Positions 37,315 to 46,296 of a stretch of 64,000 bases of DNA are shown piece after piece. This stretch comes from Solimicrobium silvestre (lineage in GTDB: Bacteria > Pseudomonadota > Gammaproteobacteria > Burkholderiales > Burkholderiaceae_D). The position numbers and the translations under genes are program-made. Below the pieces are notes generated by a model that was given only the letters and a program-made list of their open reading frames with translations, was not told the DNA's origin and made no database searches. How positions within the stretch are numbered: the stretch's first letter is position 1; each line of letters opens with the position of its first letter. Location: positions 53,067-117,066 of the forward strand of contig NZ_PUGF01000017.1 in NCBI RefSeq assembly GCF_002976435.1, read 5' to 3'.

Positions 37315-38724
37315 CTAATCAGCACTTAAATTCAATCCCACCGAATTTCCGCTTTCAGCAGCAGCGGCTGCTGAGCCTGAGGCTACCCCAGCCATTGACT
37401 TCTTCCATTGCCAACGTAATAAACACAAACTCATCACTGCCTGACAGGCCACCGTCGCCACCGATAAATACCACAACTGATGCAACGTAAATTCAGGTCG
37501 CAGAGACAGCCAGTAAGCCGGTACGGCAAACAAAAACAGGCGCGTACCAGTACTCAGCAGCGAAGGCCAGGTATTGCCGAGAGCCTGGAAGAAACCGGAA
37601 CAAACAAAGATCAGTCCTGTCGCTACAAAATTCCAGGAAATAATATGCAAAAATTCCGCCGCCACCAAGGCTGATTGCGGATCCCTGGCAAAGGTGCCGA
37701 CCAACCAGCTTGGTTGGAATTTACAAACCAGCGTCAAAAACACCATAACGCCAACCTCTAAATATATTGCCTGACGCATCGTTTCCTTCACCCGCCCCAT
37801 AGCTTTTGCTCCCATGTTTTGTCCGGCAATAGCAGGGACTGCAAAGGCGATGGCCATGCCCGGTAAAAAGATGGCTTGCATCAAACGCGAACCCACCCCA
37901 AAACCGGCCATTGCCGCAGGGCCGAAATGACTGATGATGCTGTAAATGACCGCCATAAACACGAAAAAGCAGGCGAATTCGGCTCCTGCCGGGAAACCAA
38001 TATTCAAAATACGTCGCCACACTCCCCATTGTGGGTGCATCTGGTTGCGCTGAAAACGCACAAAGCGTTCTTGTTTGACGAAATAAACGAACAGCATGAC
38101 AACACCAATTGCGATCGCAATGGAGCTCGCCAGACCAGCGCCCATTACACCGAGCGGATACCCCGTGCCCCAACCAGCGATTAATACCGGAGCCAGCACG
38201 ATGTTGATTAACACGGTCACAATCTGCACTAACATCCCCGGCTTAACAATACCGCCGGCACGTAAGGCTGAACCAATCGCATTCAATATAAATTGCAGCG
38301 CAAGACCAGGCGCATACCAGCGCAAATAGCTCACACCCATTTCCGTCGTTTGCGGGTCAGCACCTAAGGCGTGGAAATAGTAAGGCGTTAGCACCAAACC
38401 AGTGAATAGAATCACGACGGCACATAGCCCGGACATCAGTAAGCTTTGATTAAAAATCAGATTGGAATCAACCTTGTCGTGCGCACCGATGGCTCGCGCC
38501 ATGAGCGCCACCGTGCCAACACCCAGCATTTGCGTTAAGGCCATGACGATGTACATAATGGTGCCCGCTGCACTCACGCCCGCTAATGCCGCATCGCCCA
38601 AGCGTCCGACGAAATACAGGTCGACCATGAAATACAGGGTTTGCACGAACATGCCGATGCCGATCGGGATCGACATGGTGATTAAGTGGCGTCGAATTGA
38701 GCCTTGGGTCAGATCTTTTATCAT
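37315..38724 (-). CDS. MATE family multidrug/sodium antiporter
   Basis: A 469-residue protein with about 12 hydrophobic segments and internal duplication typical of NorM/DinF-like MATE transporters (SIPIGIGMFVQTLYFMVDLYF at the start, MAGFGVGSRLMQAIFLPGMA mid-protein). It exports cationic compounds in exchange for Na+ or H+. It is convergent with the AraC gene, separated by 26 nt. Confidence 0.92.
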   Translation of the reverse strand: MIKDLTQGSIRRHLITMSIPIGIGMFVQTLYFMVDLYFVGRLGDAALAGVSAAGTIMYIVMALTQMLGVGTVALMARAIGAHDKVDSNLIFNQSLLMSGLCAVVILFTGLVLTPYYFHALGADPQTTEMGVSYLRWYAPGLALQFILNAIGSALRAGGIVKPGMLVQIVTVLINIVLAPVLIAGWGTGYPLGVMGAGLASSIAIAIGVVMLFVYFVKQERFVRFQRNQMHPQWGVWRRILNIGFPAGAEFACFFVFMAVIYSIISHFGPAAMAGFGVGSRLMQAIFLPGMAIAFAVPAIAGQNMGAKAMGRVKETMRQAIYLEVGVMVFLTLVCKFQPSWLVGTFARDPQSALVAAEFLHIISWNFVATGLIFVCSGFFQALGNTWPSLLSTGTRLFLFAVPAYWLSLRPEFTLHQLWYLSVATVACQAVMSLCLLRWQWKKSMAGVASGSAAAAAESGNSVGLNLSAD

Positions 38725-39030
38725 TTGATTCTCGTTTGAATAATTGGGAGGCTTATATCTGTGTGGAGATTGATTCCACCATCCTTAACATGCCCACCGT
38801 TCAACATGGTTTGTTTGTATTTTGTTGACTGAAATTTACGATTTGCAACATTACCACAGTTCAATTAACAAGTATAACGTTGGCGTTAGCTGACTGGCAC
38901 TGAGCGTGCAAAGTTCAGACTGTTGTTGCGAACGGGCGTCGGTGCTGTAGTGACACAATAATGTGCCGAGTGGTAGTGCCGCGCAATGTATATACTAGGT
39001 ACTAGTAAATTATTTTAAAAGGAGAACATC
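38725..39030. other. Intergenic region upstream of iscX
   Basis: A 306-nt stretch between two divergent genes. An imperfect palindrome TACTAGGTACTAGTA (38993-39007) lies about 24 nt before the iscX start and AAAAGGAG supplies its RBS. Nothing else was recognised. Confidence 0.45.
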
Positions 39031-39234
39031 ATGAAATGGACTGATTCTCGCGCTATTGCCATCGAATTGGCTGAAAAACATCCCGACATCGATCCCCGGC
39101 AAATTCGCTTCATGGAATTACGTGAATGGGTATTGGCACTGGATAGTTTTGACGATGTCCCCGAGCATTGTGGTGAAAAAATTCTCGAAGCGATACAGTT
39201 GATGTGGATGGATGAAGCGGATGAGGATGATTAA
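39031..39234 (+). CDS. iscX: Fe-S cluster assembly protein IscX
   Basis: A 67-residue acidic protein, MKWTDSRAIAIELAEKHPDI at the start, DPRQIRFMELREWVLALDSF in the middle, ending WMDEADEDD. It matches E. coli IscX (YfhJ) in length and pattern. IscX binds IscS and tunes iron delivery to the ISC machinery. It normally sits at the end of the isc operon; here it stands alone with its own RBS. Confidence 0.92.
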   Translation: MKWTDSRAIAIELAEKHPDIDPRQIRFMELREWVLALDSFDDVPEHCGEKILEAIQLMWMDEADEDD

Positions 39235-39303
39235 GTTGAAGTAAAAAGCTGAAGCAAAAAATGCTTGCTTCAGCGTAAATAGTGCCCGTTAAGCAGGCAT
39301 GAC

Positions 39304-39921
39304 TCAAATCTTGGGAATCCGAATCCGGCTAATCATCAGTGAGCCTGATATGGCATACAACAATACCAGTGGATGGAATTGAAAGCCGCCGACAAACAGT
39401 ACGCCAAACCACATTTGCTGCCCCAGTGCACCTTGCCAAACCGCTAGCGCCATAATGATCACCAGCACCAACGAAGTGGGAATGGGCGTACCTTCAAAGT
39501 ATTTTACTTTGTCGCCACCATCCGACAACTCTTCAGCGGTGACGTTATAGCGCGCCAGACGTGATACGCCAGCCGCAACAAAAAATAGCAAAACGATGCG
39601 GTCATATAAACCTTGCATGCCGCACGCGTAGGCGATGACGGCGGGTGCTACGCCGAAGGAAATCACATCGGCCAGCGAATCCAGTTCCCGTCCCATCGCC
39701 GAACTTTGTTGACGCCAGCGCGCGATGCGGCCGTCTAGGACATCGAATAACAGTGCAAATGGAATCAGGCCGCATGCAAAATACAAGTGCATGGTGTCGC
39801 CAGTTTGCAGGTAAGTCATGGCAGAAAATAATGCCCCGACACCGCAGAAGGCGTTGGACAAAGTGAACCAGTCGGCCAAGTGAAATTCACGAATCATTGA
39901 GAACGGTTTAGGGGCGGTCAT
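39304..39921 (-). CDS. pssA: CDP-diacylglycerol-serine O-phosphatidyltransferase-like enzyme
   Basis: A 205-residue integral membrane protein of the CDP-alcohol phosphatidyltransferase family. The catalytic motif is DVLDGRIARWRQQSSAMGRE followed by LDSLADVISFGVAP, matching D-x2-D-G-x2-A-R-x8-G-x3-D-x3-D. About six membrane segments follow. It would make phosphatidylserine; another alcohol acceptor cannot be excluded. The start MTAPKPFSM at 39921 is preferred over a TTG in the upstream tandem repeat, although its RBS is poor. Confidence 0.82.
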   Translation of the reverse strand: MTAPKPFSMIREFHLADWFTLSNAFCGVGALFSAMTYLQTGDTMHLYFACGLIPFALLFDVLDGRIARWRQQSSAMGRELDSLADVISFGVAPAVIAYACGMQGLYDRIVLLFFVAAGVSRLARYNVTAEELSDGGDKVKYFEGTPIPTSLVLVIIMALAVWQGALGQQMWFGVLFVGGFQFHPLVLLYAISGSLMISRIRIPKI

Positions 39922-39956
39922 AAATAGATTTAGAGTTGTTGGACGGGTGTGAAGTC

Positions 39957-40003
39957 GTGAATTAAGTTGTAAATCAAGCTGTGAGTTAATCTGTAAATCA
40001 AGC
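39957..40003. repeat. Imperfect 23-24 bp tandem duplication upstream of pssA-like gene
   Basis: Two units, at 39957-39980 and 39981-40003, share GTGA-TTAA and CTGTAAATCAAGC-like blocks. They lie in the 5' leader of the minus-strand gene and contain in-frame codons that could extend it, giving a repetitive LDLQLNS-type N-terminus. Confidence 0.6.
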
Positions 40004-40195
40004 AATGTTAAGCAGCGGTATTATCGCATAGCAGCAAAGGTAATTTAGACACTATCAGTTCTGTTTTTGTTATGATTTGCGTGGATAAGTGAGTGTGCGG
40101 GTTGTTTTGCGTGTGAGTCATCAGGTTATTTCATCCGGCTGCCAATCAGGAAAAAAAGAGTCTTAACTCAGCAATACAACATATTTGTCATTGCG

Positions 40196-40223
40196 TTGAC
40201 ATTATTAATTCCACTGTTATACT
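40196..40223 (+). promoter_or_regulatory. Near-consensus sigma-70 promoter of the GntR-ABC operon
   Basis: TTGACA (40196-40201) and TATACT (40218-40223) are separated by 16 nt, about 75 nt upstream of the regulator gene. The regulator probably represses this promoter. Confidence 0.7.
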
Positions 40224-40300
40224 TAACTACATCACCATAAATGTGCGCGGCAACACTGAGCACTGAAATTTTTTGCAACAAAGCCCAGGGAGTTTTAAAC

Positions 40301-40669
40301 ATGACTATCGGCTGGAATGACAACGCGCCAATTTACCGCCAGCTCAAGGAGCGGGTGATTGGAATGATGTTGGATGGAGTAATCAAATCGGGCGATGCCC
40401 TACCGTCGGTGCGTCAGATTGCCGCTGAATACCAGCTCAATCCGATCACTGTCTCGCGCGCCTACCAAGAATTGGTAGACGAAACTTTAGTTGAAAAAAG
40501 AAGGGGGCTGGGAATGTATGTAATTGACGGAGCTCGTGACAAACTGCTGGCCAGCGAACGGGAACGCTTCATTCGCGAAGAATGGCCCGCGCTGCTTGAA
40601 CGTATCGGCCGCCTTGGCTTGGACCTCAATCAATTAATGCAATCCAGCAAAGTTGGAGGTGCAGCATGA
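40301..40669 (+). CDS. GntR family (YtrA subfamily) transcriptional regulator
   Basis: A 122-residue regulator: winged HTH at residues 10-75 (APIYRQLKERVIGMMLDGVI, SGDALPSVRQIAAEYQLNP, ITVSRAYQELVDE) with a short C-terminal dimerisation part, typical for YtrA-like proteins that control ABC exporters. The start at 40301 follows CAGGGAG. It overlaps the ATPase gene by 4 nt (ATGA). Confidence 0.92.
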   Translation: MTIGWNDNAPIYRQLKERVIGMMLDGVIKSGDALPSVRQIAAEYQLNPITVSRAYQELVDETLVEKRRGLGMYVIDGARDKLLASERERFIREEWPALLERIGRLGLDLNQLMQSSKVGGAA

Positions 40670-41523
40670 CCCCCATTATTTCTGCTAAAGGCGTGAGCAA
40701 GCGCTATGGCAATCAAGTTGCTGTAGATAACATCAGTTTCGACATACCGTCCGGGCGCATCGTCGGACTGATCGGCCCTAATGGTTCAGGTAAGACAACG
40801 ACGCTAAAAGCGCTGCTGGGCCTGATTCCTTTTGATGGGGCTCTGTCGGTATTAGGACTGGATCCGCGCACCCAGCGTGACGAATTGATGAAGCAAGTGT
40901 GTTTCATCGCGGATGTGGCCATCCTCCCAAGTTGGTTGCGGGTATCTGACGCGATCGATTTTGTGGCTGGAATTCATCCCCAATTCAATCGTGCGAAAGC
41001 TGAGAGTTATATTGCTCATACCAAGTTGCAACCATCGATGAAGGTCAAGGCCATGTCTAAAGGCATGGTCGTGCAATTGCATCTGGCGTTGGTGATGGCT
41101 ATCGACGTGAAACTGTTGGTGCTGGATGAGCCAACGCTGGGGCTGGATATCCTGTACCGTAAACAGTTTTACCAAAATTTGCTGGAAGATTATTTTGACG
41201 AACAAAAAACCATCATCATCACCACGCACCAAGTGGAAGAAGTTGAGCACATCTTGAGTGACTTGATGTTTATCCGTGACGGCAAGATCATCTTGTCGGC
41301 AACCATGGATGAGGTCAGTCAACGCTACGTGGAAGTCATGATTGAGCCTGAACGGTTGAGTGCTGCCAAGGAATTGGGGCCGATTGATCAGCGCACCGTA
41401 TTTGGAAAATCCGTGATGTTATTTGATGGGGTGGCACACGAGCAACTGGCAGCGTTGGGCGAAACACGCATCCCGAATATTGCCGATTTGTTCGTTGCAA
41501 CCATGAAAGGAAGCTACGCATGA
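40666..41523 (+). CDS. ABC transporter ATP-binding protein
   Basis: A 285-residue ATPase. Walker A is GLIGPNGSGKTTTLKA, Walker B LLVLDEPTLGLD, H-loop TTHQVEEVEH. The signature motif is weakened to MSKGMVVQL instead of LSGGQ, as in other YtrB-like proteins. It partners with the permease encoded 4 nt overlapping downstream. Likely an exporter for lipids, peptides or antibiotics affecting the envelope; substrate unknown. Confidence 0.92.
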   Translation: MTPIISAKGVSKRYGNQVAVDNISFDIPSGRIVGLIGPNGSGKTTTLKALLGLIPFDGALSVLGLDPRTQRDELMKQVCFIADVAILPSWLRVSDAIDFVAGIHPQFNRAKAESYIAHTKLQPSMKVKAMSKGMVVQLHLALVMAIDVKLLVLDEPTLGLDILYRKQFYQNLLEDYFDEQKTIIITTHQVEEVEHILSDLMFIRDGKIILSATMDEVSQRYVEVMIEPERLSAAKELGPIDQRTVFGKSVMLFDGVAHEQLAALGETRIPNIADLFVATMKGSYA

Positions 41524-42494
41524 AAACGATGAAATGGTTAATTCGACGCGAGTTCTGGGAACACAAGGGCTCTTTCTTTTGGGCACCGTTGATTGTCGCT
41601 GCCATTATGAGTGTCTTCATTCTTGGCATAGTGAGCTTGGGTGTATCAGCAGACAACATACGCGGCACTTACGGCGAAGTAAACGATACCCAGGTTTCCA
41701 TGAGTACCTTGGCAGCGCAGGTCAGTGATGCACAAAAAGCGCAATTGGCTAATACGATGGCTAATGCGTATATGTTTGTCACTGCACCGCTCTTCATCGT
41801 GCTCAGTTTTATTGTTTTCTTTTATTGTTTAAGTAGCCTGTACGAGGAACGTCGCGACCGTAGCATCCTGTTTTGGAAATCGCTGCCGGTCTCGGATGGC
41901 ATGACGGTACTTTCCAAACTGATGATGGCCGCAGGCGTGGCGCCACTGATCACGATCGCCGTGGCAACCGTAACTTCGCTGTTGGTGCTGCTGATGTTTT
42001 GCGCCGCACTCGCTTTTAAGGGCATTAACGTATTCGGCCTGTTACTGAGTACACCGGCACTGTACGCCGCGCCGTTTCAATTGCTCGGAATGCTGCCGAT
42101 ATATTTGTTATGGGCTTTACCGACTATCGGGTGGTTGTTGATGGTGTCGGCTTGGGCGCGTTCCAAAGTATTTCTGTGGGCAGTAGGTGTACCTTGTTTG
42201 TCGATGGCATTGCTGGTTTGGGCAGAGCGACTGTTTAACTTCCAATGGAATATTGTCTGGTATGCGAAGAACATCGTTGCAAGGCTGTTGTTGGGTGTTA
42301 TTCCAGGTGGTTGGGTTTCACTCGTGGATTTAGGGAACGCACAGATCATCACCCAACACCGTTCTGGAGTTGAAATGTCGGGGATTTTCACGCAATCATG
42401 GGCAACGCTGGCTTATCCCGAGCTTTGGATTGGTGTTGCTGCTGGTGTGGCAATGATTTACGTTGCCATTCGGTTACGGCGTTGGAGGGAGTAA
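41520..42494 (+). CDS. ABC transporter permease
   Basis: A 324-residue membrane protein (MKTMKWLIRREFWEHKGSFF) with about six membrane segments: near 20-40, 95-115, 140-175, 180-205, 210-235 and 295-315, and the ABC-2 plan. It overlaps the ATPase gene by 4 nt. It is the membrane part of the GntR-controlled exporter. Confidence 0.88.
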   Translation: MKTMKWLIRREFWEHKGSFFWAPLIVAAIMSVFILGIVSLGVSADNIRGTYGEVNDTQVSMSTLAAQVSDAQKAQLANTMANAYMFVTAPLFIVLSFIVFFYCLSSLYEERRDRSILFWKSLPVSDGMTVLSKLMMAAGVAPLITIAVATVTSLLVLLMFCAALAFKGINVFGLLLSTPALYAAPFQLLGMLPIYLLWALPTIGWLLMVSAWARSKVFLWAVGVPCLSMALLVWAERLFNFQWNIVWYAKNIVARLLLGVIPGGWVSLVDLGNAQIITQHRSGVEMSGIFTQSWATLAYPELWIGVAAGVAMIYVAIRLRRWRE

Positions 42495-42520
42495 GCCCAG
42501 GCTAGCACTGCATCAGTAAA

Positions 42521-43528
42521 TTAGGATGGCGTGCTAGCCAATTTCAGTACATCCATATAACCCGGTGGTGCAGCAAGATAGCCACGTTCACGTAGCATCT
42601 GATGCATCGCAGGTAATTTGAAATACGGTACGGAAGCCATTAAGTGGTGTTCAATATGGTGGTTCACCCTTAATGGTGCAACCGTAGCGCGTGCCAGCAG
42701 GCCAGCGCGAGTTGAGCGGGTGTTCAAAAACATATCAGTACTCGCTTCGGTGCAGGCATGTTCGGCAATCGAGCGGATGCGCATAAACAAACTATACGTT
42801 GTCAGGTAAGCGCCCAGCCACGCCAAGTACAGCCACGGATAACCTGCCACCGTCAGCAGTGTTATTAATAACAGGTGAAACGCCACGTTTTTCCAACTAT
42901 TGCGGGCAATGCTTTGCGCATAATCGCGCCAGGTGCGCCCTTCTTGCGGCAGTTTTGCAATGTCACTCGCCACAGTCCAGCGGATCACGCCGGCATTCAT
43001 CAGCAATAAACCAAATTCACGTTTGATGCCGGAAATCCCTGATAAATCACGGGCAAATTTACGCAACAATGAACTGCGGCTTGTAGGGAAGGGCGCCGAC
43101 AAACTTTTGTCGGTATCCGCATCGGTACCGGTTTTAATATGGTGCGTTAAATGATGTTGACGATACTGTTTAATATCGACTCCGACCGGGCTGCCACAAA
43201 CATAATCGGCCAATACATCGTTAAGCCATTTGGTTTTAAACAAAGTACCATGCGATGCATCGTGCATCATAATCGCCAGACTCAGTTGTCGCCCACCTAG
43301 AATAATAAAGGCAATACACCACATAAGCGGGTGCGGCCAAACCGCCAGTGCTACAAAAACCAAGGCAATGACACCCCAGGTAAATAACACGGCGCTCCAA
43401 CCCATCAGGTCGGAACGGGCGGTAAGCTGGCTGATTTCTTCTGCGCTGAAAATATCACGAAGTTTAAGCTTAACTGAGTTACGCATGGCTGAGGTAGGTT
43501 TGACTGGGGCTGGGTTGATCTGGCTCAT
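42521..43528 (-). CDS. Fatty acid desaturase family protein
   Basis: A 335-residue integral membrane di-iron enzyme. The three histidine boxes are complete: MMHDASHGTLF, RQHHLTHHIKTG and NHHIEHHLMA. It introduces a double bond in an acyl chain or hydroxylates a related lipid. It lies 28 nt downstream of the aldehyde dehydrogenase gene, so the two are probably one operon. Confidence 0.9.
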   Translation of the reverse strand: MSQINPAPVKPTSAMRNSVKLKLRDIFSAEEISQLTARSDLMGWSAVLFTWGVIALVFVALAVWPHPLMWCIAFIILGGRQLSLAIMMHDASHGTLFKTKWLNDVLADYVCGSPVGVDIKQYRQHHLTHHIKTGTDADTDKSLSAPFPTSRSSLLRKFARDLSGISGIKREFGLLLMNAGVIRWTVASDIAKLPQEGRTWRDYAQSIARNSWKNVAFHLLLITLLTVAGYPWLYLAWLGAYLTTYSLFMRIRSIAEHACTEASTDMFLNTRSTRAGLLARATVAPLRVNHHIEHHLMASVPYFKLPAMHQMLRERGYLAAPPGYMDVLKLASTPS

Positions 43529-43556
43529 GTTATATCTCGATAATCGTTTTGTGCAG

Positions 43557-45005
43557 TTAACCGAAAAATTTAATCAGCATGTTAATCACTTTGTTAGCCG
43601 ATTTTTCATAAGGCGGCAGCATCATTAATTTGATAGCAGAAAATCTGCCTTGATAAAACACTGGTCGCATTTTGGAGAAGGTGGTGAACCCTTCGAGGCC
43701 ATGATAATGCCCCATGCCGCTAGCACCAACGCCGCCAAAAGGAATGTCATGTTGAGCAACATGCAGCAATGCGGTATTGACCGAAACGCCGCCTGACATG
43801 ACGCGGGTAATGTAAAAATCCTGCAACGCTTTATCATGTGTGAAAGGGTAAAACGCCAGCGGCCTATCATGGGCATTCACATAATCAACGACTTCCTGCG
43901 CATACTGATACGTCTTGATCGGTAACAAGGGGCCGAATATTTCGCGCTGCATAATCTCCATCTCATCCGTGACATTGAAAACCAATGTCAGTGGGAATTT
44001 GCGCTGGTTTGCATCTGGTTTGCAATCCTCAAACAGGTTGACTACGCGCGCACCTTTTGCAATGGCGTCATCCAGTGTCGCCTGCAAACGGTCATAAGAA
44101 CGTTGGTCAATAATTGAGGTGTAATCGTTATGGTTGATGTCTGGATAGCGCTCGGTAACGACGCGCTTTGCTTCCGCCGCAAATACTTCTTCACACCCCG
44201 CAGGTAAATAAACGTAATCTACATTGGTGCAGATTTGCCCTGCGTTGAAAGCTTTAACCCACATGATGCGGTCAGCTGCCGTTGCTATCGGAAAATCCGG
44301 CCCAACCACAGCGGGTGATTTCCCACCTAACTCCAGCGTTACCGGCGTCAGGTTGCGTGCAGCGCTAGCCATAACGGCTCGACCGGTTTGGCCTGAACCG
44401 GTAAAGAATAAATGATCAAATGGCAGGGAAGAAAAAGCGGGTCCACGACCACCGCCATCTTCAAAGAATTGTAATTTTTCTGGCGGGAAGTACTTGGGCG
44501 TGATCTCGATTAAAAGACGCGCCAGGTTGGCCGAGTTTTCCGACATTTTCAACATCGCTCGATTACCTGCACCGAAAATTGCCGCGAGTGGCGCAAACGA
44601 CAGATTAAGCGGGAAATTCCACGGCACGATCACGCCGATTACGCCAAGCGGTTGTGGAATAACCGCAACACTGGACGTTGGATAAAGGATTAAATCAATC
44701 TTGCGCTTTTGCGGCCGCATCCATTTTTTTAAATGCTTCAGGTTGTCTTTGATCTCTTGTAATACCACGAAGAATTCAGCGAACAAGGTCTCAAAAGTAG
44801 AGCGATTACCGTAATCGGCATTAATTGCGGCGATGAGCGCGTCTTTGTTTTCCTTCAACATGAGCGCCAAATTTTCCAGATCTGCTCTGCGACTGGCATA
44901 GCTCGGCACCGGATCAGCAAAATAGGCTGCGCGCTGACGCTGAAAGCATTCAGTAAATTCGACCGGAATAGCTGGAGACAGATGTGTATCTATTGGAGCA
45001 TTCAT
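43557..45005 (-). CDS. Coniferyl aldehyde dehydrogenase-like enzyme
   Basis: A 482-residue aldehyde dehydrogenase of the class-3/CalB branch. The catalytic Glu is in TLELGGKSPAVVG and the Cys in FNAGQICTNVDYVYLP; the C-terminal end is hydrophobic and basic, which suits membrane association as in fatty aldehyde dehydrogenases. Database names usually give coniferyl aldehyde, but linkage to a desaturase suggests a fatty aldehyde substrate as an alternative. It is transcribed first, followed by the desaturase gene. Confidence 0.85.
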   Translation of the reverse strand: MNAPIDTHLSPAIPVEFTECFQRQRAAYFADPVPSYASRRADLENLALMLKENKDALIAAINADYGNRSTFETLFAEFFVVLQEIKDNLKHLKKWMRPQKRKIDLILYPTSSVAVIPQPLGVIGVIVPWNFPLNLSFAPLAAIFGAGNRAMLKMSENSANLARLLIEITPKYFPPEKLQFFEDGGGRGPAFSSLPFDHLFFTGSGQTGRAVMASAARNLTPVTLELGGKSPAVVGPDFPIATAADRIMWVKAFNAGQICTNVDYVYLPAGCEEVFAAEAKRVVTERYPDINHNDYTSIIDQRSYDRLQATLDDAIAKGARVVNLFEDCKPDANQRKFPLTLVFNVTDEMEIMQREIFGPLLPIKTYQYAQEVVDYVNAHDRPLAFYPFTHDKALQDFYITRVMSGGVSVNTALLHVAQHDIPFGGVGASGMGHYHGLEGFTTFSKMRPVFYQGRFSAIKLMMLPPYEKSANKVINMLIKFFG

Positions 45006-45224
45006 ATTGTTTTTGTTGAAATGGGGTGAGGCAGATGAAAGCGCAGTGGAGAGCGCCAGCTGTTTATTGCAATCTATTAACTTAAATTAAGTTGGGTAAA
45101 TAAGCAAATGTTTCGTGGGTATATTGTGCTACTGACGAGCATCTTATTCAACGTGTTTGGATCAGGAGTTATTGAGATGAGATGTGTTCGTCTTAATCTC
45201 CTTCTTGACTTGGATAGAAGTTAG

Positions 45225-45259
45225 TGCAAACATAGGACATATATTGTCCTATGTTTGCA
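45225..45259. promoter_or_regulatory. Perfect 15-bp palindrome (operator) upstream of the AbiEi-like antitoxin gene
   Basis: Arms TGCAAACATAGGACA (45225-45239) and TGTCCTATGTTTGCA (45245-45259) are exact reverse complements around TATAT. It ends 22 nt before the ATG of the wHTH gene, so it is the natural site for autorepression. TATAAC at 45273-45278 may be the -10 box. Confidence 0.75.
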
Positions 45260-45281
45260 TAGTTTTTGCTACTATAACATC

Positions 45282-45884
45282 ATGAAAACTTCTATCAAAG
45301 AGCAGATTAAGGCTAGCCTCAAAGCTTCACGGAAGCAAGTTTTCTTGCGAGCTGATTTCACACACTTTGGCGAATACCGGCAAGTCACCCGTGCACTTTC
45401 TTCACTCGCCAGTGAAGGGTTAATTAACCGTGTTGGCTATGGAATATATTGCCGAAAAATGGGCAGCGACAGCCAAACAAACCAGATTGTGGGAAAAATA
45501 AAAAGCCGGCTAGGAAAACGTGTTAATCGTTTAATCCAGTTAGGTGAAATTTCGATTCGACTGGGGCAACCTCAACCACCTAATGCGCAAGTGTCTTTGG
45601 ATGCATTTAAATTACGTTTGGCGCAAGAAATTATTCGGCAAGTAGAGTTCTCTGATATACGAGAAAAAAGCCTCGCCAACCTATCCCGCTGGAAATTAAA
45701 TGGCGTTTGGTCTAGTGCTTACGATGAATGGGAACAATTGATGAAATCAGGAAGCGAGGCCAAAATTATGGCAATAATGATCGGACAGGATGAAGATGCT
45801 AACCGCCTGCGCCAATCGGCACCTTACACTGGCTTACTCGATCAGCAAACTGTGGAGCGTGTGCGTGAAGCGACAACAGCTTGA
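45282..45884 (+). CDS. DUF6088 / AbiEi-like winged-helix antitoxin
   Basis: A 200-residue protein starting MKTSIKEQIKASLKASRKQV. The N-terminal 65 residues form a wHTH of the AbiEi/DUF6088 type (VFLRADFTHFGEYRQVTRAL, LASEGLINRVGYGIYCRK). The C-terminal part is helical with conserved-looking IRLGQPQPPNAQ and NLSRWKLNGVW. These proteins are antitoxins and autorepressors of nucleotidyltransferase toxins. No Shine-Dalgarno is visible. The toxin-like frame starts inside its 3' end (20-nt overlap), as in intact pairs. Confidence 0.78.
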   Translation: MKTSIKEQIKASLKASRKQVFLRADFTHFGEYRQVTRALSSLASEGLINRVGYGIYCRKMGSDSQTNQIVGKIKSRLGKRVNRLIQLGEISIRLGQPQPPNAQVSLDAFKLRLAQEIIRQVEFSDIREKSLANLSRWKLNGVWSSAYDEWEQLMKSGSEAKIMAIMIGQDEDANRLRQSAPYTGLLDQQTVERVREATTA

Positions 45885-46238
45885 ACACTTACTCAGAGCA
45901 TCTGGAACAATACTCGGCGAAACGCAATTCATCGTTATTGGATCACAATCCATATTGGGGAAATACCCAGAAGCACCTGATGATTTATTAATGTCGATGG
46001 AAGCCGATTTTATCCCAAAGAATATGGGGCTAAAACGGAGTCACTGAACACAATCGGCGAGTTATCTGAGTTCCATGATACGCATGGCTACTACGTCGAC
46101 CCGGTTGATGAAACTACTGCCGTTTTACCAAAAGGTTGGAAGGGCAGGTTAATTAATTTATCCAATCACAAAGACAATTTCTCTACGACTACCTCAGCAC
46201 CTGTTGGATTCGATCAAAGCGGCAGCAAATTCGCATGA
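45865..46238 (+). pseudogene. Decayed DUF6036-type nucleotidyltransferase (AbiEii-like toxin)
   Basis: The GTG at 45865 opens a frame VKRQQLEHLLRASGTIL with IVIGSQSILGKYPEAP and SMEADFIPKN, typical of this nucleotidyltransferase family. The frame stops at 46047. The family sequence resumes in the +1-shifted frame (AKTESLNTIGELSEFHDTHG, PVDETTAVLPKGWKGRLINL), consistent with loss of one G in the G-run at 46026-46029. It then loses similarity near 46160 and ends at 46238, so the C-terminal third is missing. The toxin is almost certainly inactive. Confidence 0.75.
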
Positions 46239-46296
46239 TGTTCCTTATCAATCATTGATCAAGGTATGGCTGCAAGAAAAATTGCATAGCTCGTAA
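46162..46296 (+). pseudogene. C-terminal remnant of a CopG/BrnA-type antitoxin
   Basis: In a frame different from the preceding remnant, KTISLRLPQHLLDSIKAAAN followed by HDVPYQSLIKVWLQEKL runs to a stop at 46296. This is the typical end of ribbon-helix-helix antitoxins. No start codon or RBS is visible and the N-terminal part is gone, so it was joined to the nucleotidyltransferase fragment by deletion. Confidence 0.65.
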
